The notes under the pieces were generated by a model that saw only the letters and a program-made list of their open reading frames with translations, was not told the origin of the DNA and did no database searches. This document shows, one piece after another, positions 47,101 to 60,200 of a DNA stretch of 64,000 nt. Positions within the stretch are counted from its first letter, which is position 1; each line of letters opens with the position of its first letter. Made by a program: the position numbers and the translations under genes. Origin of the DNA: Sisyra terminalis (taxonomy: Eukaryota > Arthropoda > Insecta > Neuroptera > Sisyridae); assembly GCA_958496175.1 (NCBI GenBank), contig OY292276.1, forward strand, positions 15,022,001 to 15,086,000, given 5' to 3'.

Positions 47101-48530
47101 ATAAATAAAATGCACCTGTATAGTGAAATTAATCGATACATCAATCAAACGCGACCGCCAAGTTTTCCCAATGCAATTACTTGCATTTAATGCATTTCAA
47201 TTCAATTCAGATTGTCATTAGAGGCAATAAATTGCATAACTGGAATTATTTCTGTAAATATCGATAAGGTGACGCATTTCAAATGCACACAAATTATATA
47301 CAGAATGATTAAAAACTTCCTTACCTAACATCAATCTAAAATCAAATTCAGCTTTATAAATTTACTACTAAAAAGTAAAATAGATCATAAAATGAAATAC
47401 TTATCGCCAAGGGAGGACTAAAGATTATTTTTTAAATCTTTAGCTCTATTTCAATGGTATATTTTCATATCTAAACTGTTATAGCATGTATGGTATAAGG
47501 TAGACAGCAAAAAAATTAAGAAGATAGTCAGACCCTTAGATGAATTTACACGAAAAAGTTCGTTTAAGAAGTTCCCCAAAACTATTCTCTTATTCCAAAT
47601 TTTGTCAACATATGTACAGATCGCTTATGATTGTATCGTTTATCCTCCTTGATTGAATATTTTTTAGATTTTATGGATCTCTTTAATTTTTTTGAAGAAA
47701 TTTTAGGTTTTTATATTCCACAATTGAATGAATGGAATCTCTAGAAGATTTCAACAACACAGTAAAATTAATTCATTTTTAACATTGTGTTACAAATGAG
47801 AGGGGTTGACCATGAATCTTTTTTTACTCTCATAAACATTTAGATTATAACTAGGCTTATTTCTAATGAGGTTGATGAAATACACAAAAGCGACCATAAA
47901 TATCAAGGGGACGATTGGGGGTGGATTAAAAATTCGATTAAAAATAAGCCTATTCATATCCCCACAGAACAGAAGAGATTGTAGTTATTTTAATAATTTC
48001 AATACATCGCACTCGTCGTTAAATAAAGGTACAACTCTAAAATTAAACTTGTCGGGAAATCGTAGATAAAGTTCTTGTTCTATATTTTTGACTATCTCCT
48101 CATTAAAATAGAATGATCATCAGTAATACTTTACGTGGTGGAGGAACATACTAGAGTTATCCTTCTGTTCTACGTATAAAATAGACGGCTTCATTATTGA
48201 AAAACAATTGCCAACTTAAAATTTTCAATTTTTGAATTATAGCTCTATTCTACGATAGGTGCGATATTTAATACTTGAATGTTCCTGCATGGCTAATGAA
48301 TGCTAAAGTTTCTGATTAAAATATTCATTTATTAAAAGAAATTATTGTTCTGCAAGAAGATATGGAAGTCTATTTGATAATCAAAACGTTCGGTTAATCC
48401 AAGTTTTGGTATAATAGAGTAATAAGAGAGAGATATTCTCAATTAAAAAAAATAGCAGAACCATTATTATAGACTTATCCGGTGTCTTATTTGATAGAAT
48501 CAAGACTTAGCTTAGATTGCTAAAAAAACA
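44120..48530. other. Gene-free stretch with balanced blocks at 45400-45960 and 46380-47280
   Basis: The longest minus-strand frame in this part of the window (45468 to about 45913, up to 148 codons if read from the first codon after a stop) has no recognisable domain, and partly repetitive QYSVLSIQYS arises from a short DNA repeat. Frames at 46388-46857 are likewise without motifs. The blocks may be conserved non-coding DNA within the candidate gene's intron. Confidence 0.4.
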
Positions 48531-48559
48531 AGAAATAGATCAAATTTTTTTTTTTTACA

Positions 48560-49395
48560 AAAATTTTGTTTATTTTGAATTCGAAATAGATTGTTATATT
48601 ATCGTTTGATGCATTGTTACGAACCCGAAACTTTATTAAGTTCGAAAATAATCCATTATTTAACGATGTCACAAGCGATTGAAGTATAGATGGTTTGATG
48701 ATTTCTTCTGGCACTTTGATGGTTGATTTCATCCCTTAAACGTGATTTGTTTTCGGAAAAATTTACACAGCATGTACGGTTGCACTTATACTTTCGATTG
48801 ACATCCTAAAAAACCAAATCGAAAATTTGACCATTTTCGTGAAAAATCAACGAAGGTGTTAACCCACGGTTTTTTTTTTTGACAAAAAATATTTTTGTTT
48901 CGAACTGCAAATGTTTAGTTATTTTATCGTTTAATACATTGTTACGAACCCGAAACTGTACTTATTTTGAAAATCATACCTTATTTAACGATGTTACAGC
49001 GATTGAAGTTTATATGGTTTGATGATTTCTGGCACTTTTATGGTCGAGGCTCAAAAATAAGCAGTTTTTCCTCTGATATTAAACAAATAATTTCCAACCA
49101 TCAAACTCAGCCATTGCATTAATAAATACCTTCGTATTAAATTTATAACAACTTATGAAATAGTTATTAAATCAAATAGTTTCTTTATAAATATTGTGTA
49201 TGGTTCTTCGATATAACAGAATAAAAATAGTAACTAATAAATCCATTTTTTGCAAAAACTAGAACTTAAGAAATATAAACGTTTTAACAGCTTTAGCGGG
49301 TTAATGAGAGTTGTTTTTTGGTTTGATTCGTTTAAAGGAAAAGATTAGGAACCTCTGGTTTTAAATTTTAAAAACTATCGTTAAATATCTTTAAT
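48560..49395. repeat. Dispersed complex repeat, copy 2 (internally tandem)
   Basis: Arranged as partial module A (48577-48728), module B (48729-48890), full module A (48893-49395). The CATTGTTACGAACCCGAAAC word recurs at 48612 and 48937, 325 bp apart. Copy 1 at 14636-15412 has full A followed by B. This circular permutation suggests a family that exists as tandem arrays. Confidence 0.75.
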
Positions 49396-49399
49396 AGAC

Positions 49400-50340
49400 C
49401 CATCTTAATGTTTTATTTTTACATCTCAATTTCTACAAGGATAAACGTATAAACATAAGGCATTTTAAAAACGTCTATTTAGTGGAACAGAGTTAGGGAT
49501 TGATTCATCCATAAAAAAGAAATTATAATTCATTTTCTTCTATTAATCCTACAGAAATTAATATATAATTAAAAATATGCTAACTTTTCTTATAATACAA
49601 TTTCAATTTGAATAACACTCCTCCAATTGGTCCAATTAAAAAATAATACAGTTTCTGTCTTAAGTTTACCCTAAATTTCTTTTTTACCCTTTTCCTTTCC
49701 ATAAATGTGCTAGTTTCTTAATGTTTCATAATTAATTTGAAATAAAAATATAATAATTGGAAAATATTTTCTTTTTCAAAAGAGCTATAAAAGTGAAAGA
49801 ACCAAGTCTATCCTTGGCATTTTATAACTTCAAAGTTTCCCGCAATTTCAAGGGTGGACAATTTTTATTCGATCTTAGCAATGAAATATGACTTTAGATA
49901 AATAAAGAAATGCTCAAATCTGTTTTGAAACGAGCTAAAATATAACAATGTATTACAATATTAAAAAAAAAAGAAACAACAAACTTAGCAAAAATTAGTT
50001 CTGATATTTTATACAATTAGAGATAAATATTCTTGGAAGTTTCATTACCTTAATTTTTGATGAATATGGTTTATAATACTTCATTATATCCACCAAAAAT
50101 TTAGAGAAATTGATCAAAACTATGAATGATTTTAATCGAATTATCAGAATAAAAAATGCAAGATCATTTCATGGAGAAAATGTTGGGGAAAACATCAATA
50201 AAAATTATAGAAGGTTCAAAAATAAAAATGGGGATAAAACTGCACGATGGGAAACGAAATGATAAAAATTTTCTCAAATCGCTTAATTTGATATCCAAAA
50301 TTATTCTTAAACGATAATCAATATTTCAATTTTTAACTTT
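49400..50340. other. AT-rich stretch, possible eroded Penelope upstream part
   Basis: No readable RT motif; if Penelope RT sequence was here it is no longer recognisable. Confidence 0.35.
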
Positions 50341-50345
50341 TAACA

Positions 50346-50795
50346 TTGATAAGTATTGATAACAATATCGCATTTTCAACAAACAACAGCATGATCAAAA
50401 TTCTCAAACCATTGGAGAACAACCAAATTACAACGGACAATAAAACCGGAATATATAAAATTAAATGTGGTTCCTGTGAAAAATTCTACATTGGCCAAAC
50501 TAGTAGATCTTTCAGAACAAGAAATAAAGAACATACCCCTAAGAACCTACTTCAACAACAACTTCAAATTTTGCAAAACATCTTTATAACGAAAATCATC
50601 AATGCTTAAATTTCGAAACAAATTTTAAGCCACTTAATGCGACATATGCAAGGAAGGATCACATATGAACACCCCAGAATAATATGAAATATACAAAGCA
50701 CACAAACTAGATCCAAATAACATCCTTAACGACAAATTATATAAAACAAACAACCTATATGAATTTTGTTTACAATTGACAAAATAATTATTACC
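50346..50795 (+). pseudogene. Penelope-like element, C-terminal GIY-YIG endonuclease relic
   Basis: The frame at 50346-50609 reads AFSTNNSMIKILKPL, then KTGIYKIKCGSCEKFYIGQT and SRSFRTRNKEH: a linker followed by the GIY-YIG nuclease signature with its GIY and YIG halves and the conserved SRSFRTRxxEH helix, including Arg and His. It frameshifts near 50545; the second frame continues with LYNENHQCLNFETNF and, after stops, EIYKAHKLDPNNILND and NLYEFCLQL, a typical Penelope C-terminus. RT is not visible. The arrangement (nuclease, then ribozyme-like tail) identifies a Penelope-like retroelement with endonuclease. Confidence 0.92.
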
Positions 50796-50836
50796 AGATG
50801 ATGACAGTCAAAAACTATTGAAACACGTCGTAATAA
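50788..50836 (+). ncRNA. Mutated hammerhead-like motif in Penelope tail
   Basis: TTATTAC (50788-50794), CAGATGA (core U4 changed to A), GACAG/CTATT stem II region, GAAA (50820-50823), minimal stem III (A-T, C-G around AC), GTC, then GTAATAA (50830-50836). Stem I is intact, but the core change should abolish activity. Compared with 141-189, the two copies carry different stem II changes, each breaking a pair the other keeps. Confidence 0.6.
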
Positions 50837-51095
50837 AGAAAAAATTGAGTCATAAGACATATATTATTATCCCTCAATATTTCAATATACTTTTTTTCTC
50901 AATTTAATTTTATAAAACGATAATTTTATAAAATGGCAAAGAGTGTAAATTTTAATTATTTTTATGCCATTAATATGGTAAACTTAAAGAAAATAAAGAA
51001 TATTTTGATAAAAGTTTAGTATTTTTTTTTATTAAAAAAATTTTTTTCACAAAGATATAATGTGAAAATGAAACATAATTTCATCGTTATTCCTC
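50837..51095. other. Element tail and AT-rich DNA
   Basis: Positions 50837-50875 match the tail at 190-236; the remainder is A/T-rich without features. Confidence 0.4.
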
Positions 51096-51100
51096 CATAT

Positions 51101-51309
51101 CATGGGTCGGAAACCTGCGGCTCGCGAGACAACTTGATGCGGCCCGCAAGATTTTCGCCGTAACGCACATGACGGACATATAGCGTTTTATTTTTAAAAC
51201 TAAAATATTTGTACATAAATATTGTAGGTTTACCTACTGCAAGTGCGGCCCGCACTGATCCCCATGAAAAATATTTGTCCCTTTTACAACAAAAGGTTGC
51301 CGACCCATG
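51101..51309. mobile_element. hAT-type MITE
   Basis: Ends CATGGGTCGGAAACCT and, inverted, CATGGGTCGGCAACCT match at 15 of 16 positions. Just inside, GCGGCTCGCG and two GCGGCCCGCA words are typical of CAGGGGTCGGCAACC-type hAT MITEs. Flanks CTCCATAT and CTTATATG are a poor 8-bp duplication. Length 209 bp, no coding; the 88-codon minus frame across it is a by-product. Confidence 0.8.
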
Positions 51310-51314
51310 CTTAT

Positions 51315-52490
51315 ATGGTAAGAAACCAAAAAAAAAAAAATATAAAATTATTTTACAAAATGTCATACAAGTACAGATGAAAGAATCAATCAGTTGAAAG
51401 CACCTTATTAAGTTTTTTTACACAAAAAAAAGTTTTTTTTTTAAAGAAAGCAAAGCTTTAATATTTTAGAGAACCAAAACTCATCCAAAAGAACGATACG
51501 TATTCAAATCCGCAAAATAATATTGATTTTAGTCTAAACTACCAATATTTTTCTTACCTACTATTAGGGGTTGGTATCGATATGAATACAGAATTTAAGC
51601 TTTAGATAACGATTTTTCTCAAGATAATAAAAGAAAAAAAATTACTCATACAGGGACTGTAACTGATAGGAAAAGAACATAAGAAAATTCTTAAAAATAT
51701 TTTTGAAAGATATTTTCATTGGGAAAACTGTAAGAAATATTTAACTTTAACGATAAGCGTCGGAAGAGCAAATCTCGTTTTTTTTTTATTAAAATTTTAA
51801 TTTTTATAGATCAAATTATAAATTTCTTTTTGTGACAGTTTGTTAGTTGAACTGTAGTGTTTAATAAAATATTTTTCATTTCGGGTCAAATAATACCCTA
51901 ATTTATCTTTATGTACAAATATTTACAACCATTGAATAAATTTACATATGATTTTTATTTTTAAATAGAGATAAATTACAGAAAAAAATCTCCTTTCCAT
52001 GTAAAGGCTTACAAAGAAGTTTCCTTGTCTTTATCTGTTGTTTGTGTCTCTATGCCTCAATCGAAGGCATTTTTCAAATCAAATCTGGCATTTGTTGATT
52101 TCAAATTGCCCGCCTCTGCACGCACGCCAGCCAAAACAAGCTACCGCGACGCGTGCCCTTACCGCCCCCACACATTTCAAAATCGCCTTATCATCCGACT
52201 CGATGTTTAGAAAGTCTTACACTTGTAAATTTCAAACTCGAACCGATCTCACATTTAAAAGTGGCGCCAACAAACCTGGCCTCCAGACAACGACCGAAAA
52301 ACATTTCCAACCAAGAAAATGATCGAACGTTTTGAGGAAAATGGCAAATTTTCTTCACAGCTAGATGATTGTTTTCCAACACGACAATCATAAAGCCAGA
52401 AGAAAAATTTGCCAAATCCCGAAATCCTGGTGGACAATATGGTGAAAATTGAAGAAAATTCTTATTTTTGTGACAGGCGGTTGAGGTTTC
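51315..52490. other. Gene-free stretch, balanced block from 51990
   Basis: Several overlapping frames (52025-52505, both strands) are open at once, which points to composition. No motif recognised. Confidence 0.4.
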
Positions 52491-52496
52491 ATACGT

Positions 52497-52504
52497 TGAC
52501 GTCA
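52497..52504. promoter_or_regulatory. TGACGTCA cAMP-response-element palindrome
   Basis: A full consensus CRE (TTGACGTCAC context) about 90 bp beyond the donor of the candidate first exon. CREB/ATF binding is established for the motif; function here is inferred. Confidence 0.35.
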
Positions 52505-52590
52505 CTACGGCTCATCCAACTCTAATCCGTGGGTTTCCTTATTCATAATTACATATGCATAGTCGTCAACACACTGACAAACTGCCTTAC

Positions 52591-52699
52591 ATAATACACT
52601 AATTATACAACCGAAAACAATTACGACCACATCACGTTGCAATTTCATTGAAGTATTTTTCAATCGAAAAACGATCCAACAAGGAAAAATCATTTTCAT
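52591..52699 (-). CDS. Candidate signal-peptide exon of an unidentified gene
   Basis: The minus strand has ATGs at 52699, 52693 and 52648 in one frame. From 52648 it reads MKLQRDVVVIVFGCIISVL plus one base: a short charged start and a hydrophobic core, i.e. a signal peptide. The exon would end at 52591 before GTAAGG (52590-52585), a good donor, in phase 1. Joining to 41665 gives a Cys codon and then KAIMDEDEDIDPL, placing a plausible signal-peptidase site (C-K-A) at the junction. Unspliced, the frame also stays open to 52505. Known: signal-peptide exons often end in phase 1. Inferred: that these two exons belong together, across 10.9 kb. Confidence 0.4.
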
Positions 52700-53735
52700 T
52701 CATCTCTGTATCTTTACCACGTGCTGTGCACTCGCAAATTGTTTTCTACTAACAATTGTACCTCATTCATAAGGGTAATTCTGTAATTAGTCCACAAACT
52801 AGTCGTAACGCTATTTAAATGTTATAGTAAACCGAAGACTAGAAAACTGGAAAATCAATCAACGTTCTTTGTTAAATACTTTACAAATTCATTGTCATTA
52901 AAATATCTACAAATAAACAAAAAGCATCTTATTTTGGAGTATTACATAAAACCTAAATCCCCACTGAAAGCTACCAATAGTACAACAAAGCTTCATTCAT
53001 TTCAATTTTCCTGGAAAACTTTATCGAACAATATGTCCAACATATGCGTCATCTCGTTCCCTTTTACAATTGTCAGGAATTCATTGAAACCTGAAACCAT
53101 AGTTTCTCTTTCGAAATTAAGTTGATCTCGCAATCGTAGGATAGAGGCTGGTTGAATCACGAGAGTTTTTATGAATGAATCGAAAGTACAACGCACGGTT
53201 AGGTTGAAACGGAAGAGGGGTAAGGGGCCCGTATGTGTTGGCTTCTAGTAAGTGCGTGGGTGAAATTGAAGGCAATCAATGAATGAATGATTCGAGGTTT
53301 TTAGGTAAAGTTCAAGGAAAAAGTTTGCCTCAGATTGCAGTCCGTTTTTTTTGTGCAATGGATTACGAAAAGTTTTCACAAAGCAACGGTGATTTCAATG
53401 CGTGGAAAAGAAAATATTAAGAAAATTTATAAGAAAAGAAACATGAAAATTGAACTTCTTGTTGGATTTTAATTACAATCGTAAGTACCTAACAGTCAAT
53501 CAATTCAATCTTAAATAACCATTGAATTTTTGAAAAATTTATAAATGATGCCTGACCTTTAAGTGCATATGATATATTTAATGAATTTGAGGATAACTTT
53601 TTCATTAGGTAGACTTGGAAAAAAAAACATATTGAACAATTAAAAACGGTGTAATAACTATTGAAACAATATTTAATTATTAATATTTGATTCAAAAATA
53701 TTAGGTATTCAAATTTCAATTTAATCTTAAAACAT
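52700..53735. other. Gene-free stretch, possible 5' region of candidate gene
   Basis: No TATA-like or exon signal could be fixed. Frames at 52892-53196 are short and unremarkable. Confidence 0.35.
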
Positions 53736-53739
53736 TTTT

Positions 53740-54205
53740 GTCCAAAATGGTGTTTTCGTAAGATATCTAAGCTTTCACCTGGATCGACGCCTCAACTGGA
53801 AGACTTACATTAACAAGAAGGTTACCTAGACCACAGCAGTTCATCATAGGATCGCTGGATGGCAGGCAAAAATGCTTCGTTAAATCTGTCATCCAAGATG
53901 ATGCTCCTTAAGGTAGTGCTCAGACCAACATGAACATATGGGGTCCAACTCCGGTACGTGGAAAAGCCCAGCGACATTGAAATGATCAGAAGATGCCAAA
54001 GTATAATCCTTCTGTCATTTCAAGGAGCTGGTCGATATTTCAGGAATGACATCATTCATCGGGACATTAACGTCGAGGATATCAATCAATTCATTAAAGA
54101 GCTCACAATTCGATACGAAAAAAGGGTGGAAGAACATTCAAAGAAAATGGTTTTGGGAACACTTAATGAGCCCCCCCCACAAGAGACTAAAAGCAGGATG
54201 TATTA
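53740..54205 (+). pseudogene. Jockey-type RT C-terminal fragment
   Basis: Starts with YLSFHLDRRLNWKTYINKK (from about 53758), the post-palm KYLGxxLDxRLxW block. After frame breaks it reads MMLLKVVLRPT, YGVQLR and then (53958-54206) IEMIRRCQSIILLSFQGAGR, YFRNDIIHRDINVEDINQFI and RYEKRVEEH, the Jockey C-terminal region with the NxxIHRDLxxxxV motif. Palm and endonuclease are absent; multiple frame changes and stops show decay. Confidence 0.88.
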
Positions 54206-54209
54206 ATGG

Positions 54210-57200
54210 TTTTTGGTAACTGTATAAATTTTTACCAACTTTAGTCAAGCTGTTGTATGGTTTTAGATTTGAAGACTTATTCATTGAATATAGTTGTTAT
54301 GATTTTTGTCATAATTGTTCCCACGTTGCGATGGTCAGAAGAATGTCAATATTTTGTTATTTTGTAAAATTCAACTAATGTAGGCTAGGGTCCTTACGGG
54401 TTCAATGTGCTAAAGTTTTAGTTTTTAATGTTTCATGTACTAAAGTTACTAACTTAAATAGTCTCATTATTAAAAAGAGATAAAATTTAGGAAATTAAAT
54501 TCAAAAAAATGATTAAATACAATTGAAAGAAATACACACATCTATGGAAAATAAATTTTTATAAATAATGCTTAAATGAATAGGTTAAATATTGGTAAGA
54601 ATCCTTAAAAAACTGAGTTACAAAAAAAAAAAGAAAACTTTAGTATCGTTAAAGTCATTTTACAAGATAATAACCCTAAGCAACCGTTTGAGGTTGGCAT
54701 ATAAGTTCTTATATAAGTTAGCGATAAATAAAAAACGTGTTCAAAAAAAAAAATGAATCCTCTTTAAATAAAGGGATTCCATTCAATTTTTTTTTCTGAT
54801 ATAGAGACCGATTTGAAAAACAGGATTATCCAGGAAACCAAGACCAATATTTATAGATAGATATAGCATTCATTCCTCTTTTCCCAACAGGCGATAATTA
54901 TCAATTCTTGTAAGGTAGATTTCCTATTCTATGCATTTTTAATAATTATTTGGTATTATTTTAAGAAGCCCACTGTTATACTTATGATTAGTAAGCAAAA
55001 AAAAAAATTTTAATCAATTTTCATGGGAATGTGCGCTTTAAATAGAATGAGGCGAATAAAATAAAAACAGGAATTCTTGTTGAATGTATAAGCAATTCTT
55101 TTATTACTATGAAACTATTAATTACTATGAAAGAATATAATCATTACTTTTTACGAGAACAACTTAATTCACAAAACCTTTTCTAAATCAGTGAAACTTA
55201 AGAATAATTTTATAAATAAATAATCAATTTCCAATTTCCTGTGACCAAAAAATGATTAAAATTAGAAAGTAAGTGACATAAAACGGTCGTTAAATAAATA
55301 AATGATTATTGCAGAGATAAATTTATGCATTACGCCATCTATAAATCGCATCAATAAATCGAGTGATTAATGTCCAATCAAAGTCATTAATCACGAGCGA
55401 TTCAAGAAAGCGATTCTTACAATTAATTAATCAAAAATCGATTGAATTAATCAAATAAATTCAAGTTTTACCTTAATTATAATAACAATATTGTTTTAAT
55501 GATTAAACGATGACTTGGCAACGATTAAAAGTTTAACTAAACTTAATTAATAAATTTACTTCTCTTTTCAAGTCAAAAAAAATGTTGCCTGAATTTCCAA
55601 GAGCCTGTTAATAATTAAAAGAAATTTAAAATTTATAGTTTATTTTTTCTACCAAACAAAAATCAATTCAAAAGTCTGCTTTTTTATTACAAATAAGGAC
55701 ACAAAACAATGTTTTTCCCATAATTTTATTGTACATCTTTATAAGGCAAAAATCTGTAAAAGTATATGAATTTAAATATTTTATTAATTTTCAAAAATAA
55801 TTTAGCAAACATAAACATTGTACAAGTAGAAGAGTATTTTAATATCGTAAAAATCATATAAATCAATGAAGGTAGGACTGAATTATATATATTCATAGTT
55901 GGTTTAAGTTTCCCAAAAAATTTGGTTAATCGATTTCTGGTAATAAAAAATTACTATAAGTTTCTCCAATAAATATTATCATTGTACTGAAGAGACTGAA
56001 ATAATCGAAACATACATAAGATATATCATAACTTTCGAAGTAATTAACTCTTGAGAAGTTTTTTGAATTGCCTATTACAATTGAGTTATTTTCCTTTGCA
56101 CTTTGACTTCATCCACCTCCGTCACTCAATCCTTTTATGGAAAACATTGCATCAGCCCAATGAAAATATCGAAAATAAGCCAAACCTCCAACAGAACGGC
56201 CGAAAATTCAAAAAGAAAATAATTCAATTTCACGATCGTAATAAATAACGAAAATGTGGTTATCGATATGTTCAGCTCGGCCTACCAAACCGAGACATCA
56301 TTTAATAATATAGTTTTACGCCGAACCAAAAAAAAAAAAACTATTTTTCCCATTTGAATCGTATGGAAAAAGCGCCCACTAGACTATAAATTTGTCGATG
56401 GAGTTTTCGGTGAGGAAACGCCTCTTGAAATTTTCGTGCTTTCGGGCAACAATGAGGAAAATGGAGACAATGAAATGTGGCGAGCGCCTTATATGGGTTT
56501 CTTTCGAAAGTGTATGTGTATCGTAATACACATGCTGGCAATCAATCTCTATGCCTTATATGACGTAAACTTTCGTGTTCTACAACCATTATTATTAATC
56601 TATGCAAATTGGCCGAATGGACTCGACTACAGGTAAATAAGAAACATATAAGCTACAATAAATATGTATTGTGACCATACACACATCACTTCCTATATAT
56701 AAATAAATTGCGACGAGAAATCGAGCCAGTTACAAGTACAGTACGTAATGTTCCATTATTTTTTTTTTGCTCAAACTTCATAAGCAAAAATATAAAAATA
56801 TGAAATATTGAAAATACTTTACATTACCTTCCCAACGTACAGCTTTAAGGGATAATCAATTGTAATACAAAAATGCATTCATTCAAAATAGTTTTTTAAA
56901 AGAAGTTATTCATAAAATCATAGTTTTCATTGTAAATCCTTCATATTTAACTCTCGATTACATTTTATTTATTAGCGTATTTTTTTATTTTTGAAACAGT
57001 TGTGGTTTTCAAGAAGACTGAACATAAAATTTGTAGTGTCTTACTACTAAATTTGGGAATTTCATTAAAGTTAATTAGATATTCCCATGGATCTGGCACA
57101 TTATGGTCCAATTTGGTCCAAAGTTCAATCAAAATCCCCAGCAATAACAATATAATCGGCTCATGTCACTTTCAGGGAGCTCAATATCAGGTAAGGTGGC

Positions 57201-60200
57201 TTTTTCAACTATTTTTTTACTCTAATTCACGAATAAATTTGGCCATAATGGTTTTGATCCACGATGACGTCCCTGATCTAAAAGAAAACTGTTAGTTAAA
57301 CTAATTTTGATCGAGCTTAAATTTAAACAGATGAAAATTTAAGATGGCACAAATTTATGAGCAAAATTTCAACTAAGGACCACGGTCCTGATCATGAAGT
57401 ATAAATAACAGAAAAACGAATGAGATAGGTAATTTGTTAATTCACGTGTCCTCAAAAATTCAGACATGCTTTAGTTATTTTTTCGGCCACCAATAGCACA
57501 TTATCGCTAAGAAACATGACCAATTTTATGTACTGAATTGTTATTGGTTGTTCGCTTTTTTGTTACTGTAATTCAGAGGCTAAAGCTGTGAAAACATTAT
57601 ATTTATGGTCTTCATATAATTTAATTCCATTAATATAACATAAATTCATTATTATTTAATTCTACTTACGTTTAGGAAACAATTTTCAATTGGAATTATT
57701 AATCTCTTGTGAATTGAAATTGATAATATATATTAAATATATTATATATATTGAATCATATATTGAAATTATATGAAAATGTTTTTGGCGCTTATATTCC
57801 TACTTGTATACTATTGACACTATAGAGTTCTCTGTACTATGCCCTAATTTTGTGGACAACTTTGCAATACAGCGTTTGTTCACCTGATGATCAATATGTG
57901 CATTACAAAAAATTAGCTTAATTGGATAACTGGAAGTTTTTTAATTATTATCTTCAAAATTTGTCGCCTTCTAAAACGCGAAACCATTATAAAAGAATCA
58001 ATGAAAAATTTAAACCAATTTTACCATATACGTATATTTTTCCTGATATATCTTAAATTTGAATCTTTTAAGGATCAAATATACTTTAAATGTGGTTAAT
58101 CAAAGTTGAATAAAGTAAAATTTATGTTGAAGAGAGATGGAAAGAGCTTTAATTTGGTAGAGCCATTATCATTTATACGGAAGATTTTCAAACAAATGAT
58201 ATATACAATATGATTTTTAAAAAACGCATTGGTCAACTGTAATCCACAAAAATTTGATAAATCACCGATAATTAACTGCAGAAGTATATTAAGCCATGTA
58301 TAACAGTATTATTTTTCATACAAAGCTTTAATTTTAAACTATTTTCCTGCTTAATTTTTTTAGAGAACATTTTTTGAAAGCTCCGGAATATGGTTATAAT
58401 AAAAAAACTGGTTATTTATGACCGATTCTTTTAAAACCTATATGTTTGATAATATTTCAAGGCCTTTATTTATTAATAATGTAGACAGTAAATTACTTTA
58501 CTTTATTATTTGATTATAATAAACCTTTATTTATGTCAAAAACAATATTATTTGCAACAGTGAATTCAAAGAAGAGTAAAAGGCAGGTAGTGAAGTAATT
58601 GAGAACGGTTAGTTTATAAATACTTTTGTCAGATTTCATATAATAATTAATTATTAAGGTTTTTACTTATACTTTTCAGGTATTTAGAGTTCATATCTTT
58701 TCAAAAGTATAAGTGATTCTTTCAATACTTTTGCTGGTTATTTCAATGCTTTTTTTTGACAAAAAAGTCGAATTTATTTTTTTCTATGAATGACTAGAAG
58801 TTTAAAATATGACTGCTATTAGAAAATGTATAAGATAATGTGCTGAATGAAATATTCCATATTTTTTCAGTTACTATTTTTTTTATATTCTTAATATTTT
58901 ACAGCGCTTTATTTAAAACATTAAATGTTATGAATTGCGAAAAATATACACTAAGATTTTTTTCAATATCTTCCGAAAGATTAAAGTAATAATTGCAAGA
59001 ATTAGAACCGTTTAGTAGGTCAATCAATAAATTTTAAAATTTGCAAACCATCGTTTATTTATTGGTGGCATTATCAAGTAAACTAGAGGAGTTTTCACCT
59101 AATGAACTCAACAATCATATTAAAAATAAGTGTTTAATTGTATAGTCTCAGAAAACGGTAAATATTCAGTAAAGCATTAAAAACTTTGAATTATGCAGAA
59201 AATGAAGAAATTTAAATGAATGGATCAAATTACTAGTCAATTAGGAAAGAATTATAATTGAAGTGACACCAAAAGAAAACACAGCTAATTGTGTTGGGAA
59301 GAAAAGGGCTCAGATTGGATTTTATTAAAAAATAAAAATATTTTAAAAACCTAGCCATTATTGATAAAATTCATTAAAAAGGTAAAAAATAAATTTATGA
59401 CCTAAATCTTCGTACCGATTGCATCATCGATATTAAGCTGATATTAATCGATTAATGAGTACCTGACAAACAACAAAGTGGGCTAATAGAAGCAAAGTCA
59501 AAAATGATTCTAAGAACCGAAAACTTACTTCAATTTGAAGAACCTTGTTAGGGTTTAAACAAAGAAAGAAAAAGTTTAATCACGTGGAAAACTAAAACTA
59601 CCATAAGACCAAACCAAAAAAAATAGATAGATAAGTGTGAAGCTAATTTATTGTTAGTTCTATGTCCACCGTTATTAAAAAGCAAGATTTTTTGAAGTTA
59701 GCCTATGTTTAAAATACTGATTGATTAATTATAAATTTCGAAAATTTCTTATAATTGATGTTTTTGTTTAAATTTTACTGCTGACAATTTTATTACCGTC
59801 GCCTTGGTCCCACTACGGTAATAAAGTCTCCAAGTCAGATTTGGCGTTGAAAAAAGCCCAAATTATCGTCATATCAGTGTCGAGATTATGATAACGAAGT
59901 AAGAAACGTTTTTTCTCCTTTCCTCGATTCCGATTTCGACTCGATGAAATGTTCTATCATCGGTTACGATCTTTAGTAAATAAATAAAATCTGTGAACGA
60001 CAACGCCGTTGAAAATTGAATTGAAATTAAGTGTAGAGATGACCAAAAGTTCCGACCGAAAGTTATTATCTCGATTTTAATTTTTTCTTAATTCCATCAT
60101 AAACCGATCGTATCTCAACGAACACAGTATGTACATAGCGTTAATATCATCGATATAAATACTAAAAAGGCCGAAAGTTTTATTCACTTATATAAATTGA

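Noticed and set aside
51100..51397. Open frames of 88 and 62 codons
   Set aside because: They run across the hAT-type MITE at 51101-51309 and its palindromic GCGGCCCGC words.
57880..57905. CTGATGA at 57888 as a ribozyme core
   Set aside because: No GAAA and no pairing stems follow.
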